Part shown: positions 27,237 to 36,438 of the stretch, one piece after another | Layout: every line of letters starts with the position of its first letter | How positions within the stretch are numbered: position 1 is the first letter of the stretch | Assembly (NCBI RefSeq): GCF_023074055.1 | Contig: NZ_JADPKR010000053.1 | Coordinates: forward strand, 124,001 to 188,000 | From: Bradyrhizobium sp. 141 | GTDB taxonomy: Bacteria; Pseudomonadota; Alphaproteobacteria; Rhizobiales; Xanthobacteraceae | Reading direction: 5' to 3' | Length of the DNA stretch: 64,000 bases | The notes under the pieces: generated by a model | Database searches by the model: none | Told to the model about the DNA's origin: nothing | Seen by the model: only the letters and a program-made list of their open reading frames with translations | Translations under genes and position numbers: made by a program

Positions 27237-27746
27237 ATGACCGATGTCGCCGTCCAGATCCCCGAGACCAGCCGCCGCCTCGACGCCATCGACCGCAAGA
27301 TTCTGATGGTACTCCAGGAGGATGCCTCGCTGTCCGTCGCCGAGATCGGCGACCGCGTCGGCCTGTCCTCGACCCCCTGCTGGAAGCGTATCCAGCGGCT
27401 GGAGGCCGACGGCGTGATCATCAAGCGGGTCGCCCTCGTCGACCAGAACAAGATCGGGCTCGGCATCTCCGTGTTCGTGTCGGTCGAAAGCTCCGACCAT
27501 TCCGACGCCTGGCTGAAGAAGTTCGCCGAAGCCGTCAGCGCCATGCCCGAGGTGATGGAATTCTATCGCATGGCCGGCGACGTCGATTACATGCTGCGCG
27601 TCGTGGTCGCGGACATGCAGGCCTATGACGTGTTCTACAAGAAGCTGATCAGCGCCGTGCCGCTGAAGAACGTCACCTCGCGCTTCGCGATGGAGAAGAT
27701 CAAGTCGGTCACCGCGCTGCCGATCCCGGCAGCGGTGGCGGCTTAG
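27237..27746 (+). CDS. Lrp/AsnC family transcriptional regulator
   Basis: 169 residues from ATG 27237. N-terminal winged helix-turn-helix LDAIDRKILMVLQEDASLSVAEIGDRVGLSSTPCWKRIQRLEADGVI, then the ligand-binding RAM domain with ISVFVSVESSDHSDAWLKKFAEAV and EFYRMAGDVDYMLRVVV. The family binds amino acids as octamers and controls amino-acid metabolism. No target is evident. It is 97 nt downstream of the PfkB kinase and seems to have its own promoter region. Confidence 0.93.
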   Translation: MTDVAVQIPETSRRLDAIDRKILMVLQEDASLSVAEIGDRVGLSSTPCWKRIQRLEADGVIIKRVALVDQNKIGLGISVFVSVESSDHSDAWLKKFAEAVSAMPEVMEFYRMAGDVDYMLRVVVADMQAYDVFYKKLISAVPLKNVTSRFAMEKIKSVTALPIPAAVAA

Positions 27747-27782
27747 GTTTTACTTACTACTGGCGCGGCTTCATCGGTAGTC

Positions 27783-27866
27783 GTCATGGCCGGGCTTGTC
27801 CCGGCCATCCACGCGCATCTGCACAGAGAGAAGAACGTGGATGCCCGGGACAAGCCCGGGCATGAC
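27783..27866. repeat. Family A intergenic repeat, copy 6
   Basis: Complete two-hairpin element between the convergent Lrp and phosphomannomutase genes. Confidence 0.9.
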
Positions 27867-27904
27867 GGCGGAAGTTGTGGCTCGAGGCGTTCTCGCCTTT
27901 TATA

Positions 27905-29404
27905 TCAAATCGTCTGATTGTACTCGCCCACCTCAGGATGCGTGCGCAGCACGCTGTTCACCATCTCGAACATGTCGTGCATGCGCTGCTCGGAGACCGG
28001 GCTCTCGACCACGACAACGAGCTCGGGCTTGTTGGAGGAGGCGCGCACCAGGCCCCAGCTGCCGTCCTCGACCGTGACGCGCACGCCGTTGACGGTGACG
28101 AGATCGCGGATCGCCTGGCCGCCGATCTTGGCGCCCTTGGCCTGCAAGCCTTCGAAGTGCTTCACCACCTGGTCGATGACGCCGTATTTGGTCTCGTCGG
28201 CGCAGTGCGGCGACATGGTCGGCGACGACCAGGTCTTCGGCAGTGCGTTTTTCAGGTCCGCCATGGACTTGCCCGGCGCGCGGTCGAGCATGTCGCAGAT
28301 CGCGATCGCCGAGACCAGGCCGTCGTCATAACCGCGGCCATACGGCTTGTTGAAGAAGAAGTGGCCGGACTTCTCGAAGCCCGCGAGCGCACCGGTCTCG
28401 TTGGTGCGGCGCTTCATGTAGGAATGGCCGGTCTTCCAATAGGCAACCCTCGCGCCCTGCTTCTGCAGCACCGGATCGGTGACGAACAGGCCGGTCGACT
28501 TCACGTCGACGATGAATTGCGCATCCTTGTGGATCGCCGACATGTCGCGCGCCAGCATCACGCCGACCTTGTCGGCAAAGATCTCCTCGCCGGTATTGTC
28601 GACGACGCCGCAGCGGTCGCCGTCACCGTCGAAGCCGAGGCCGACATCGGCCTTGTGATGCAGCACCGCGTCGCGGATCGCGTGCAGCATCTCCATGTCT
28701 TCCGGATTCGGATTGTATTTCGGGAAGGTGTGGTCGAGCTCGGTGTCGAGCGGGATCACCTCGCAGCCGATCGCCTCCAGCACCTGCGGCGCGAACGCGC
28801 CGGCGGTGCCGTTGCCGCAGGCGGCGACGACCTTGAGCTTGCGCGTCAGCTTCGGACGGCTGGTGAGGTCGGCGATGTAGCGCGCCGGATAGTTCTCGTG
28901 GAATTGGTAGGAGCCGCCGGCCTTGTTCTTGAACTCGGCGCCCAGCACAATCTCCTTCAACCGCGTCATCTCGTCGGGGCCGAAGGTCAGCGGACGGTTG
29001 GCGCCCATCTTCACGCCCGTCCAGCCGTTGTCGTTGTGCGAGGCCGTGACCATGGCGACGCAGGGCACGTCGAGATCGAACTGCGCGAAATAGGCCATCG
29101 GCGTCACCGCCAGCCCGATGTCGTGCACCTTGCAGCCCGCCGCCATCAGGCCGGAGATCAGCGCATATTTGATCGAGGCCGAATAGCCGCGGAAATCGTG
29201 GCCGGTGACGATCTCCTGCTTGACGCCGAGCTCGGCAATCAGCGCGCCCAGCCCCATGCCGAGCGCCTGCACACCCATCAGGTTGATTTCCTTCTGGAAC
29301 AACCAGCGCGCGTCGTACTCGCGAAAGCCGGTCGGCTTCACCATCGGCTCGGATTCGAAGGCGTAGGTGTTGGGCAGCAATACGGATTTCGGCTTGGGGA
29401 ACAT
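27905..29404 (-). CDS. Phosphomannomutase/phosphoglucomutase
   Basis: 499 residues. Interconverts hexose 1- and 6-phosphates for nucleotide-sugar and surface-polysaccharide synthesis. Phosphoserine loop VTASHNDNGWTGVKMG (near 120), metal loop LGFDGDGDRCGVV (near 255), sugar-binding loop GFEKSGHFFF (near 345) and C-terminal phosphate-binding domain ending RASSNKPELVVVVESP. The long N-terminus (VKPTGFREYDARW) is usual in rhizobial enzymes. Mannose versus glucose preference is not decidable here. A UDP-glucose dehydrogenase gene lies 4 kb away. Confidence 0.93.
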   Translation of the reverse strand: MFPKPKSVLLPNTYAFESEPMVKPTGFREYDARWLFQKEINLMGVQALGMGLGALIAELGVKQEIVTGHDFRGYSASIKYALISGLMAAGCKVHDIGLAVTPMAYFAQFDLDVPCVAMVTASHNDNGWTGVKMGANRPLTFGPDEMTRLKEIVLGAEFKNKAGGSYQFHENYPARYIADLTSRPKLTRKLKVVAACGNGTAGAFAPQVLEAIGCEVIPLDTELDHTFPKYNPNPEDMEMLHAIRDAVLHHKADVGLGFDGDGDRCGVVDNTGEEIFADKVGVMLARDMSAIHKDAQFIVDVKSTGLFVTDPVLQKQGARVAYWKTGHSYMKRRTNETGALAGFEKSGHFFFNKPYGRGYDDGLVSAIAICDMLDRAPGKSMADLKNALPKTWSSPTMSPHCADETKYGVIDQVVKHFEGLQAKGAKIGGQAIRDLVTVNGVRVTVEDGSWGLVRASSNKPELVVVVESPVSEQRMHDMFEMVNSVLRTHPEVGEYNQTI

Positions 29405-29565
29405 TGAGACGGTCTCGTGAAAAGGGGGGGCAGGATTTGCTGCAGCCTTAGCGAATGCCGGGCCGCAACGAAAGGCGGGAATGAAGGCTTATGGCCGTTA
29501 ATTGCGGCAGTTTGGTAACGAAGGATGTGCCGACGTCACGATATAAATGTCTGACCAAAATGGGG

Positions 29566-29913
29566 CTAAGTCTGTAGCCGTGCAACCTCCTCTTCAAGGA
29601 CTTCCCTGAGAGGCGGCAGAGCCTGTTGAACAGTCTCCCAGACGAAATGGGCAGCAACGTCTTCGTAGTTGTGTCGATAGACATTGCCCGCGGCCGCCAT
29701 CTGCCTCCATGCGATGGCCGGATGCCTCGATTTCACATCATCGGAAAGCCGACGGGATGCCTCTGAAATAATCTCCAGGCATCGCGTAACCGCATAGACC
29801 GTCCGCAGGTCCGCCGCAAACGCATCGCGATCAAGACCTGCGGCGAACTCAATCGCCAAATCGATGTGATGCAAGATGTCCCGCAGAATCCCGTCGGTGC
29901 GATCAGAAGGCAT
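29566..29913 (-). CDS. HepT-like (DUF86) protein, toxin of a HepT/MntA pair
   Basis: 115 residues. Helical protein with ILRDILHHIDLAIEFAAG, YAVTRCLEIISEASRRLSDDVK and AWRQMAAAGNVYRHNYEDVAAHFVW. The last block corresponds to the HEPN catalytic loop, normally R-x(4-6)-H. Here the His and Tyr remain (RHNY) but the Arg at the start of the motif is replaced in AAAGNV, so ribonuclease activity is uncertain. It overlaps the nucleotidyltransferase gene by 11 bp, the usual arrangement of these toxin-antitoxin pairs. Confidence 0.85.
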   Translation of the reverse strand: MPSDRTDGILRDILHHIDLAIEFAAGLDRDAFAADLRTVYAVTRCLEIISEASRRLSDDVKSRHPAIAWRQMAAAGNVYRHNYEDVAAHFVWETVQQALPPLREVLEEEVARLQT

Positions 29914-30199
29914 AGACAGCGTCGGCCGTCGCAGCCGGAGCGACGTATGATTTCAGACCGTCGCGATTGACGACGTCAACCGGCTCGCCGAAGAGGTTGG
30001 AGATGTATTCTTTGAGCTCGACGTAGTCGAAGACCGTGATCCGCGCATCTGGATCAATCTCGACCATGATATCGACATCGCTGCCGGAGTGATTTTCACC
30101 CCTCGCCACCGAGCCGAACAACGCGGCATGCAAAACACCGCGCTCGCGAAGAGCGGGCTCGGATTTTCGCAGGATCGCTATCGCATCGGGGCCATTCAT
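29903..30199 (-). CDS. MntA-like minimal nucleotidyltransferase, antitoxin
   Basis: 98 residues, a minimal nucleotidyltransferase (polymerase-beta fold). AALFGSVARGENHSGSDVDIMVEID contains the GS and DxD catalytic pattern, followed by the third carboxylate in PVDVVNRDGL. In studied MntA/HepT systems the antitoxin AMPylates the toxin. It is the upstream gene of the pair, overlapping the HepT gene by 11 bp. Confidence 0.88.
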   Translation of the reverse strand: MNGPDAIAILRKSEPALRERGVLHAALFGSVARGENHSGSDVDIMVEIDPDARITVFDYVELKEYISNLFGEPVDVVNRDGLKSYVAPAATADAVYAF

Positions 30200-30261
30200 T
30201 GAGAGAATATAGCACCCTGTTTGGCCCGACGGGAGCCCCCATCAAAGGCCTCCGGGCGGGC

Positions 30262-30774
30262 CTACTGCTCCAGCACCATCTGGCCGTTGGCGTATTCGAA
30301 GCGCTTCAGGCGGGAGAGGAAGGAGAGGCCGAGCAGGTTCTCCGACAGCGCGGCATCGGGCAGCACCATGGCATCGACGTCGCGCACAATGAGGCCGCCA
30401 ACATCGAGCATCGCGATGCGGGTGCGAGCGGCCTTGATGGTGCCGTTGGCGGTGGATACGGTGGCGTTGTACTCGCCGCGCGAGGGACGGAGGCCAAAGC
30501 GGGCGGCCGAGGTCTCATTCAGCGCAACCACGGAGGCGCCGGTGTCGACCATGAAGCCGATGCGCTGGCCCTCGATCCTGCCCTCGGTCTGGAAGTGACC
30601 ACGGCCGTCGCGAGAAATGGCGAGGCTGCGGCCGCCGGTCGGTGCCGCGGCCGCGACAGCAACCGTCGTGCGCGGCGCTGACGTGGCGGACGCCGAGCTC
30701 ATCTTGTCCGCCATCTGCGCCATGAAGGTGCCGAGGCCGATCATGACGGCCGCGAGGATCATAATGTTACGCAT
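30262..30774 (-). CDS. Retropepsin-like aspartic protease, membrane-anchored
   Basis: 170 residues from ATG 30774, which has GGAAG about 8 nt upstream; a GTG at 30810 is possible. Signal anchor IMILAAVMIGLGTFMAQMADKM, then an Ala-rich linker and a single retropepsin domain: GFMVDTGASVVALNET (catalytic DTGAS flap start), VSTANGTIKAARTRI and LLGLSFLSRLKRFEYANGQMVLEQ. This matches the TIGR02281-type clan AA family common in Alphaproteobacteria, active as a dimer and presumably facing the periplasm. Targets are unknown. Confidence 0.87.
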   Translation of the reverse strand: MRNIMILAAVMIGLGTFMAQMADKMSSASATSAPRTTVAVAAAAPTGGRSLAISRDGRGHFQTEGRIEGQRIGFMVDTGASVVALNETSAARFGLRPSRGEYNATVSTANGTIKAARTRIAMLDVGGLIVRDVDAMVLPDAALSENLLGLSFLSRLKRFEYANGQMVLEQ

Positions 30775-30913
30775 TACACCACTTCCGAGCCGAAAGCTCG
30801 ATTTCACCACGCGACACGCCCGGCCGCGAGCGGAGCTGCGGCCGGAGCGCTGCTATTTTGACGAAAAGGATGAGCGGAGGGTTAATGCGGCCTCGCTGAA
30901 CCCCTCACCGCAC

Positions 30914-30987
30914 GTCATGCCCGGGGTTGTCCCGGGCATCCACGTTCTTTGTGCCGCGGAGCAAGCCGGGACAAGCCCGGCCATGAC
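30914..30987. repeat. Family A intergenic repeat, copy 7 (right half shortened)
   Basis: Left hairpin intact; the right half has lost its CGTGGATGG lead-in and begins at GCAAGCCGGGACAAGCCCGG. The rest of 30775-31066 shows nothing recognisable. Confidence 0.85.
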
Positions 30988-31066
30988 GATGTGGAGACTA
31001 TGACGCCCCAAGTACAAAGCTCATATGCGATTGCCTTGCCGCCTGCGGGGCGAGGGCGAAGGCACC

Positions 31067-33541
31067 TCACGTCCCGCGCGGCTTCGCGCGTCGGGTGGGC
31101 ACGGCGCTCGCCGGATCGTCCGGCCAGGGATGGCGCGGGTAGCGGCCGCGCAGGTCGGAGCGCACGGCAGCGTAGCTGCCGCGCCAGAAGCCCGGGAGAT
31201 CGCGCGTCACCTGCACCGGGCGCTGTGCCGGCGATAACAGCTCCAGCACCAGCGGCACCTTGCCGGCCGCGATCGAGGGATGGGTGTTGAGGCCGAACAA
31301 TTCCTGCAGCCGCACCGCGATGGTCGGTCCCTGCTCGGCCTCGTAGTCGATCGCGAGCACGCTTCCGGTCGGCGCCTCGAAATGCGTCGGCGCCTCGCGC
31401 TCGAGCCGCGCGCGCATCTCCCACGGCAGCATCGCCATCAGCGCGTCGGAGAGATCGCCCGGCGAGATATCCTTCAGCGCGATCTTGTCGTAGAGCGCCG
31501 GCACCAGCCAGTCCTCGCGCCGTGCGATCAATCCGTCATCCGTGAGATCAGGCCAGCTGTCGCCCTCGGCCTTGCGCAGGAACATCACGCGGTCGCGCCA
31601 CTGCTTGGCCGCCTTCGACCAGGGCAGCCGGTCGAGACCGGCGGCGATCAAGCCGTCGGCGAAAATGCGCGCGGTTTCCTCGGAAGGTGACACTGCGAGG
31701 GTGGCTTCGGACAGCGTGATGGCGTGCAGCGCGCGCTTGCGCCGCGCACGCAGAGCCATCGCGCCGCGATCGAAGGAGATCTCGTCGGCGGTCTCGATGT
31801 GCTCGGCGAAATGCCGCTCGATCTCGCCCTCCGTGATTTGCGCAGCGAGCAGGATACGCCCGCTCGCCGCCGTTCCCGTCATCTCGCCGATCGCGATGTA
31901 GGGTGCGCGGGCGAGCGAGGAGGTCTGCTCGACGGCGGCGCCGCGGCCGTTGGCCAGCACGAAACTGCCATTGCCGCGGTTGCGCGCAACGCGGTCCGGG
32001 AACGCGTAGGCGAGCATCAAACCGGTCGAGAGGTCATCTTGTGGCCCCGCCTTCTCCGAAGCCGCCACCTGCGAGGCCCAGCGCCGCGCCAGGTCGCGCG
32101 CGCTCGACGCGCGCGGCGAGCGGTCGCGGCGGAACTGGTCGCGCCGGTGTTCGAGATCGACGCTGTCGCCGCCAAGCCCGCGCTCGGTGATGATGGCGGC
32201 GATCTCCGCCGCGGCTTCGCCCTCCCCGACGCGATGCGAATCCACGATCATGCGCGCGAGCCGCGGCGGCAGCGCCAGAGCACGCAGACTCTTGCCTTCC
32301 GCGGTGATGCGGCCGTCACCATCGAGCGCGTTGAGCTCGGTGAGAAGGCCTTTGGCTTCCTTCCAGGCCGGTGCGGGCGGCGGGTCGAGGAACGACAACG
32401 CTGTGGGGTCAGCGACGCCCCATTGCGCGAGATCGAGCACCAGCGAGGACAGATCGGCGCTGAGGATTTCCGGCTGGGTGTACGGCGCGAGCGAGGCCGT
32501 CTGCGGCTCGTCCCAGAGCCGGTAGCAGACACCCGGCTCGGTGCGGCCGGCGCGGCCGCGGCGCTGATCCACCGCCGCACGCGAAGCACGCACGGTCTCG
32601 AGCCGGGTCAACCCGATGTCCGGCTCGTAGCGCGGCACGCGGGCAAGACCGGAATCGACCACGATGCGCACGCCTTCGATGGTGAGCGAGGTCTCGGCGA
32701 TCGATGTCGCCAGCACCACTTTTCGCGAGCCCTTGGGCGGCGGCGCAATGGCGCGGTCCTGCACGGCGGCATCGAGCGCGCCGAACAGCGGCACGATCTC
32801 GATCGAGGCGTCCTGCACGCGCTCGCTGAGGAAATTCTGGGTGCGGCGGATTTCAGCGGCGCCCGGCAGGAACGCCAGCACCGAGCCGCTATCGGCGCGC
32901 AGCGCGGATGCGATCGCATCCGCCATCTGCCGCTCCACGGGTGCGTCCGCCTTGCGGCCGAGATAGCGCGTGTCGACGGGGAAGGCGCGGCCCTCGCTCT
33001 CGACGACGGGCGCCTCGCCGAGCAGCTTTGCCACGCGCGCCCCGTCGAGCGTTGCCGACATCACAAGGATGCGCAGATCTTCGCGCAGGCCGGTTTGCGC
33101 GTCACGGGCCAGCGCCAGGCCCATGTCGGCATCGAGCGAGCGCTCGTGGAATTCGTCGAACAGGATGGCCCCGACGCCGGAGAGCTCGGGATCGTCGAGG
33201 ATCTGGCGGGTGAAGATGCCCTCGGTCACTACCTCGATGCGCGTGGCGCGTGAGATCTTCGAGCCGAACCGGACGCGATAGCCGACGGTCTCACCGGGCC
33301 GCTCGCCCAGCGATTTGGCCATGCGGTCGGCGCTGGCGCGCGCCGCGATGCGGCGCGGCTCCAGCACGATGATCTTCTTGCCCCTGGCCCAGGGCGCATC
33401 GAGCAAGACCAGCGGCACCCGCGTGGTCTTGCCGGCCCCCGGCGGCGCCACCAGCACCGCGGCGTTGTTGGTCTCCAGCGTGCGCGACAAATCGTCGAGC
33501 ACGGCATCGATCGGCAGGGGCGTGTCGAAGCTGCGGGGCAA
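31067..33541 (-). CDS. hrpB: ATP-dependent helicase HrpB
   Basis: 824 residues, DEAH/RHA superfamily 2. Walker A LVAPPGAGKTTRVPLVLL (near 40), DEFHERSLDADMGLA (motif II, DEFH), MSATLDGARV (motif III), TSIAETSLTIEGVRIVVDSG (motif V) and QRRGRAGRTEPGVCYRLW (motif VI). The C-terminal HrpB-specific region ends PVQVTRDLPGFWRGSYAAVRSDLRGRYPRHPWPDDP. The RNA or DNA substrate of bacterial HrpB is not settled. Single-gene transcription unit bounded by two family A repeats. Confidence 0.95.
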   Translation of the reverse strand: MPRSFDTPLPIDAVLDDLSRTLETNNAAVLVAPPGAGKTTRVPLVLLDAPWARGKKIIVLEPRRIAARASADRMAKSLGERPGETVGYRVRFGSKISRATRIEVVTEGIFTRQILDDPELSGVGAILFDEFHERSLDADMGLALARDAQTGLREDLRILVMSATLDGARVAKLLGEAPVVESEGRAFPVDTRYLGRKADAPVERQMADAIASALRADSGSVLAFLPGAAEIRRTQNFLSERVQDASIEIVPLFGALDAAVQDRAIAPPPKGSRKVVLATSIAETSLTIEGVRIVVDSGLARVPRYEPDIGLTRLETVRASRAAVDQRRGRAGRTEPGVCYRLWDEPQTASLAPYTQPEILSADLSSLVLDLAQWGVADPTALSFLDPPPAPAWKEAKGLLTELNALDGDGRITAEGKSLRALALPPRLARMIVDSHRVGEGEAAAEIAAIITERGLGGDSVDLEHRRDQFRRDRSPRASSARDLARRWASQVAASEKAGPQDDLSTGLMLAYAFPDRVARNRGNGSFVLANGRGAAVEQTSSLARAPYIAIGEMTGTAASGRILLAAQITEGEIERHFAEHIETADEISFDRGAMALRARRKRALHAITLSEATLAVSPSEETARIFADGLIAAGLDRLPWSKAAKQWRDRVMFLRKAEGDSWPDLTDDGLIARREDWLVPALYDKIALKDISPGDLSDALMAMLPWEMRARLEREAPTHFEAPTGSVLAIDYEAEQGPTIAVRLQELFGLNTHPSIAAGKVPLVLELLSPAQRPVQVTRDLPGFWRGSYAAVRSDLRGRYPRHPWPDDPASAVPTRRAKPRGT

Positions 33542-33554
33542 TGTTTATCCACTC

Positions 33555-33635
33555 GTCATGCCCGGCCCTGTGCCGGGCATCCACGTCTTGGACTAGAAAA
33601 CAGACGTGGATGGCCGGGACAAGCCCGGCCATGAC
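33555..33635. repeat. Family A intergenic repeat, copy 8
   Basis: Complete element between hrpB and the UDP-glucose dehydrogenase gene; the left hairpin reads CCCGGCCCTGTGCCGGG, a compensated variant. Confidence 0.9.
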
Positions 33636-33659
33636 GGAATTATTCGCGGCAGCGAATCG

Positions 33660-34976
33660 TCAGCCCTGCACCGGCGGGCGGCCGACGCTGTCATAGGTGA
33701 AGCCGGCAGCTTCCATGTCTTCGGGGCGGTAGATGTTGCGCAAGTCGACGACGACGGGCTGCGCCATGATGGTCTTCAGCCGATCGAGATCGAGCGCGCG
33801 GAACTGGACCCATTCGGTGACGATGACGAGCGCATCGGCACCTTGCGCGCAGGAATAGGCGTCCTCGCAATAGGTGATGTCAGGCAGCTCGCCCTTGGCC
33901 TGCTCCATGCCGACGGGATCGAACGCCTTGACCGTTGCGCCCATGTCGATGAGACCCGTCACCAGCGGGATCGACGGCGCGTCGCGCATATCGTCGGTGT
34001 CGGGCTTGAAGGTCAGGCCGAGCACCGCGATGGTCTTGCCGCGCAGCGAGCCGCCGAGCGCCTGGCTCACCTTCCGCGCCATCGCACGCTTGCGGTTCTC
34101 GTTCACGGCCAGCACGGATTCAACGATGCGCAGCGACACGTCGTAATCCTGCGCGATCTTGATCAGTGCCTTGGTGTCCTTCGGGAAGCACGAGCCGCCG
34201 AAGCCGGGACCGGCATGCAGGAATTTGGTGCCGATGCGGTTGTCCAGGCCGATGCCGCGCGCGACCTCCTGGACGTTGGCGCCGGCCTTTTCGGAGAGAT
34301 CGGCGATCTCGTTGATGAAGGTAATCTTGGTCGCGAGAAACGCGTTGGCGGCGTATTTGATCATCTCGGCGGTGCGACGTTCCGTGAACATCAGCGGCGC
34401 CTGGTTCAGCGAGAGCGGACGGTAGATGTCGCTCATCACCTTGCGGCCGCGCTCGTCGGAGGTGCCGACCACGATGCGATCGGGAAACTTGAAGTCACGG
34501 ATCGCGGCGCCCTCGCGCAGGAACTCGGGGTTCGAGGCGACCACGACGTCGGCGTTGGGATTGGTCTCGCGGATGATGCGCTCGACCTCGTCGCCGGTGC
34601 CCACTGGCACGGTCGACTTCGTCACCACGATTGTGAAGCCTTGAAGCGACTGCGCAATCTCGCGCGCGGCAGCATAGACGTAGGACAGATCGGCATGGCC
34701 GTCGCCGCGGCGCGAGGGCGTGCCGACCGCGATGAAGACGGCATCGGCGTCCGCGACCGGCTTCTTCAGGTCGGTGGTGAAGTCGAGCCGCTTGGCCTTG
34801 ACATTGGTCGCAACCAGCTCGTCGAGGCCGGGCTCGTAGATCGGGATCTCGCCGCGATGGAGCGCCGCGATCTTCTTCTCGTCCTTGTCGACGCAGGTGA
34901 CGTCGTGACCGAAATCAGCAAAGCAGGCTCCGGACACCAATCCCACATAGCCCGTGCCGATCATCGCGATGCGCAT
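33660..34976 (-). CDS. ugd: UDP-glucose 6-dehydrogenase
   Basis: 438 residues. Oxidises UDP-glucose to UDP-glucuronate for surface polysaccharides. NAD-binding IAMIGTGYVGLVSGACFAD, GTPSRRGDGHADLSYV, STVPVGTGDEV, NPEFLREGAAI and the catalytic GPGFGGSCFPKDTKAL with nucleophilic Cys near residue 260. The C-terminal UDP-binding domain (about 310-438) is complete. The upstream region holds GGTTAACAAAA; no operon partner is evident. Confidence 0.94.
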   Translation of the reverse strand: MRIAMIGTGYVGLVSGACFADFGHDVTCVDKDEKKIAALHRGEIPIYEPGLDELVATNVKAKRLDFTTDLKKPVADADAVFIAVGTPSRRGDGHADLSYVYAAAREIAQSLQGFTIVVTKSTVPVGTGDEVERIIRETNPNADVVVASNPEFLREGAAIRDFKFPDRIVVGTSDERGRKVMSDIYRPLSLNQAPLMFTERRTAEMIKYAANAFLATKITFINEIADLSEKAGANVQEVARGIGLDNRIGTKFLHAGPGFGGSCFPKDTKALIKIAQDYDVSLRIVESVLAVNENRKRAMARKVSQALGGSLRGKTIAVLGLTFKPDTDDMRDAPSIPLVTGLIDMGATVKAFDPVGMEQAKGELPDITYCEDAYSCAQGADALVIVTEWVQFRALDLDRLKTIMAQPVVVDLRNIYRPEDMEAAGFTYDSVGRPPVQG

Positions 34977-35170
34977 GAAAATCCCTGTTTCAGAATGGTT
35001 AACAAAACCCCGACGCGGGGCGGTTTAGCATTTTCCCGAGGGGAGGGAACAGTCCGCAGACAAAAAAGCGGCATGGGAATTGATCCGGTAAAGAAGTCGG
35101 AAACCGCTGAGGCCCCACACTGCCCCACACCCGAACAGGACGGGCGAAAGGCGCCTCGAAAAGGGACACC

Positions 35171-36238
35171 ATGGCACCATCAGGCACAATCGCAGGGAGC
35201 GGAGGCACCAGAGCCCCTTCTGCCGCGCGTGTCGACTGGGTCGACTACGCCAAGGGCATTTGCATCATCATGGTCGTGATGATGCATTCGGTGCTGGGGG
35301 TCGAGCTCGCCGCCGGCGCGACCGGTTTCATGCATGTCGCCGTCGCCTTCGCAAAGCCGTTCCGGATGCCGGATTTCTTCCTGATCTCGGGCCTGTTCCT
35401 GGCGCTGGTGATCGACCGGGACTGGCGAACCTATCTCGACCGCAAGGTGGTGCATTTCGCCTATTTCTATGTCGTCTGGGTGACAATCCAGTTTGGCTTC
35501 AAGGCGCCCGCTTTCGCGGCGGAGACGAGCTGGCGTGACGCCGGCCTGCTGTATCTGGAATCCTTCGTGGAGCCGTTCGGCACGCTGTGGTTTATCTATC
35601 TCCTTCCCATCTTCTTCATCGTCACAAAACTGACACGCAAGGTCCCGCCGCTCGCGATCTGGCTCATTGCCGCCGCGCTGGAGATGGCACGCATCACGAC
35701 GGGGTGGACCGTCATCGACGAGTTCTGCTCGCGCTTCGTCTATTTCTATTCGGGCTATCTGTTCGCGCCTTACGTGTTCGCGCTGTCGGACCGCGCGCGG
35801 AAGCATCCGGCGCTTGCGCTCGCAGCGCTCGCGACCTGGGCGTTGGTCAATGCCGGCCTCGTCGTGTTGGGGGCTAGCGAATGGAAGATCGTCTCGCTCG
35901 TGCTCGGTTTTGCCGGCGCCTGCGCGATCATCACCATGGGAACGCTGCTCGCACGCGCCCAATGGATGAACTTCCTGCGCTTCTGCGGCGAACATTCCAT
36001 CGTGATCTATCTCGCCTTCTTCCTGCCGATGGCGGCGACACGGACGCTGCTACTGCGCACCGGCATCATTCCCGATATCGGCACGGTGTCGCTGATCGTC
36101 ACCATCGCCGGCGTGATCGGTGCGCTCGCGATCTGGCGGGCCGCCTTGCTGTTCAATGCCCGCTTTCTGTTCGAGCGGCCCGATGCGTTCTGGATCGCAC
36201 CGAGGAAGGCGGGCGTGCGGCTGCAGGCGGCGGAGTAG
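35171..36238 (+). CDS. Acyltransferase-3 family membrane protein
   Basis: 355 residues with about ten hydrophobic segments. Starts RVDWVDYAKGICIIMVVMMHSVLGVE, where the intramembrane His-containing motif marks acyltransferase family 3 (OafA/NodX/ExoZ type). FRMPDFFLISGLFLALVIDRD carries the second conserved block. C-terminal segments include FLRFCGEHSIVIYLAFFLPM. Members O-acetylate or succinylate exported glycans; the acceptor here is unknown. Divergent from the UDP-glucose dehydrogenase gene, consistent with polysaccharide decoration, by inference. Confidence 0.87.
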   Translation: MAPSGTIAGSGGTRAPSAARVDWVDYAKGICIIMVVMMHSVLGVELAAGATGFMHVAVAFAKPFRMPDFFLISGLFLALVIDRDWRTYLDRKVVHFAYFYVVWVTIQFGFKAPAFAAETSWRDAGLLYLESFVEPFGTLWFIYLLPIFFIVTKLTRKVPPLAIWLIAAALEMARITTGWTVIDEFCSRFVYFYSGYLFAPYVFALSDRARKHPALALAALATWALVNAGLVVLGASEWKIVSLVLGFAGACAIITMGTLLARAQWMNFLRFCGEHSIVIYLAFFLPMAATRTLLLRTGIIPDIGTVSLIVTIAGVIGALAIWRAALLFNARFLFERPDAFWIAPRKAGVRLQAAE

Positions 36239-36245
36239 CACACTG

Positions 36246-36380
36246 TCGTCGCCCGGCTCGACCGGGCGACCCGGTATTCCAGAGACAGTCGTTGTCGACC
36301 GATGGGCCGCGGCGTACTGGATTCCCCGGTCAAGCCGGGGAATGACAGTGGGGATGCGGGGAATGACAGTGGGGATAGCG
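36246..36380. repeat. Family G intergenic repeat
   Basis: Hairpins CGCCCGGCTCGACCGGGCG and TTCCCCGGTCAAGCCGGGGAA, then a short tandem duplication of GGGGAATGACAGTGGGGA. Confidence 0.85.
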
Positions 36381-36438
36381 AGCCAAAAACCCCCCTCACG
36401 AGGCTGTCAAAGTCCGCAAAAATTCATACATTGCGGCC

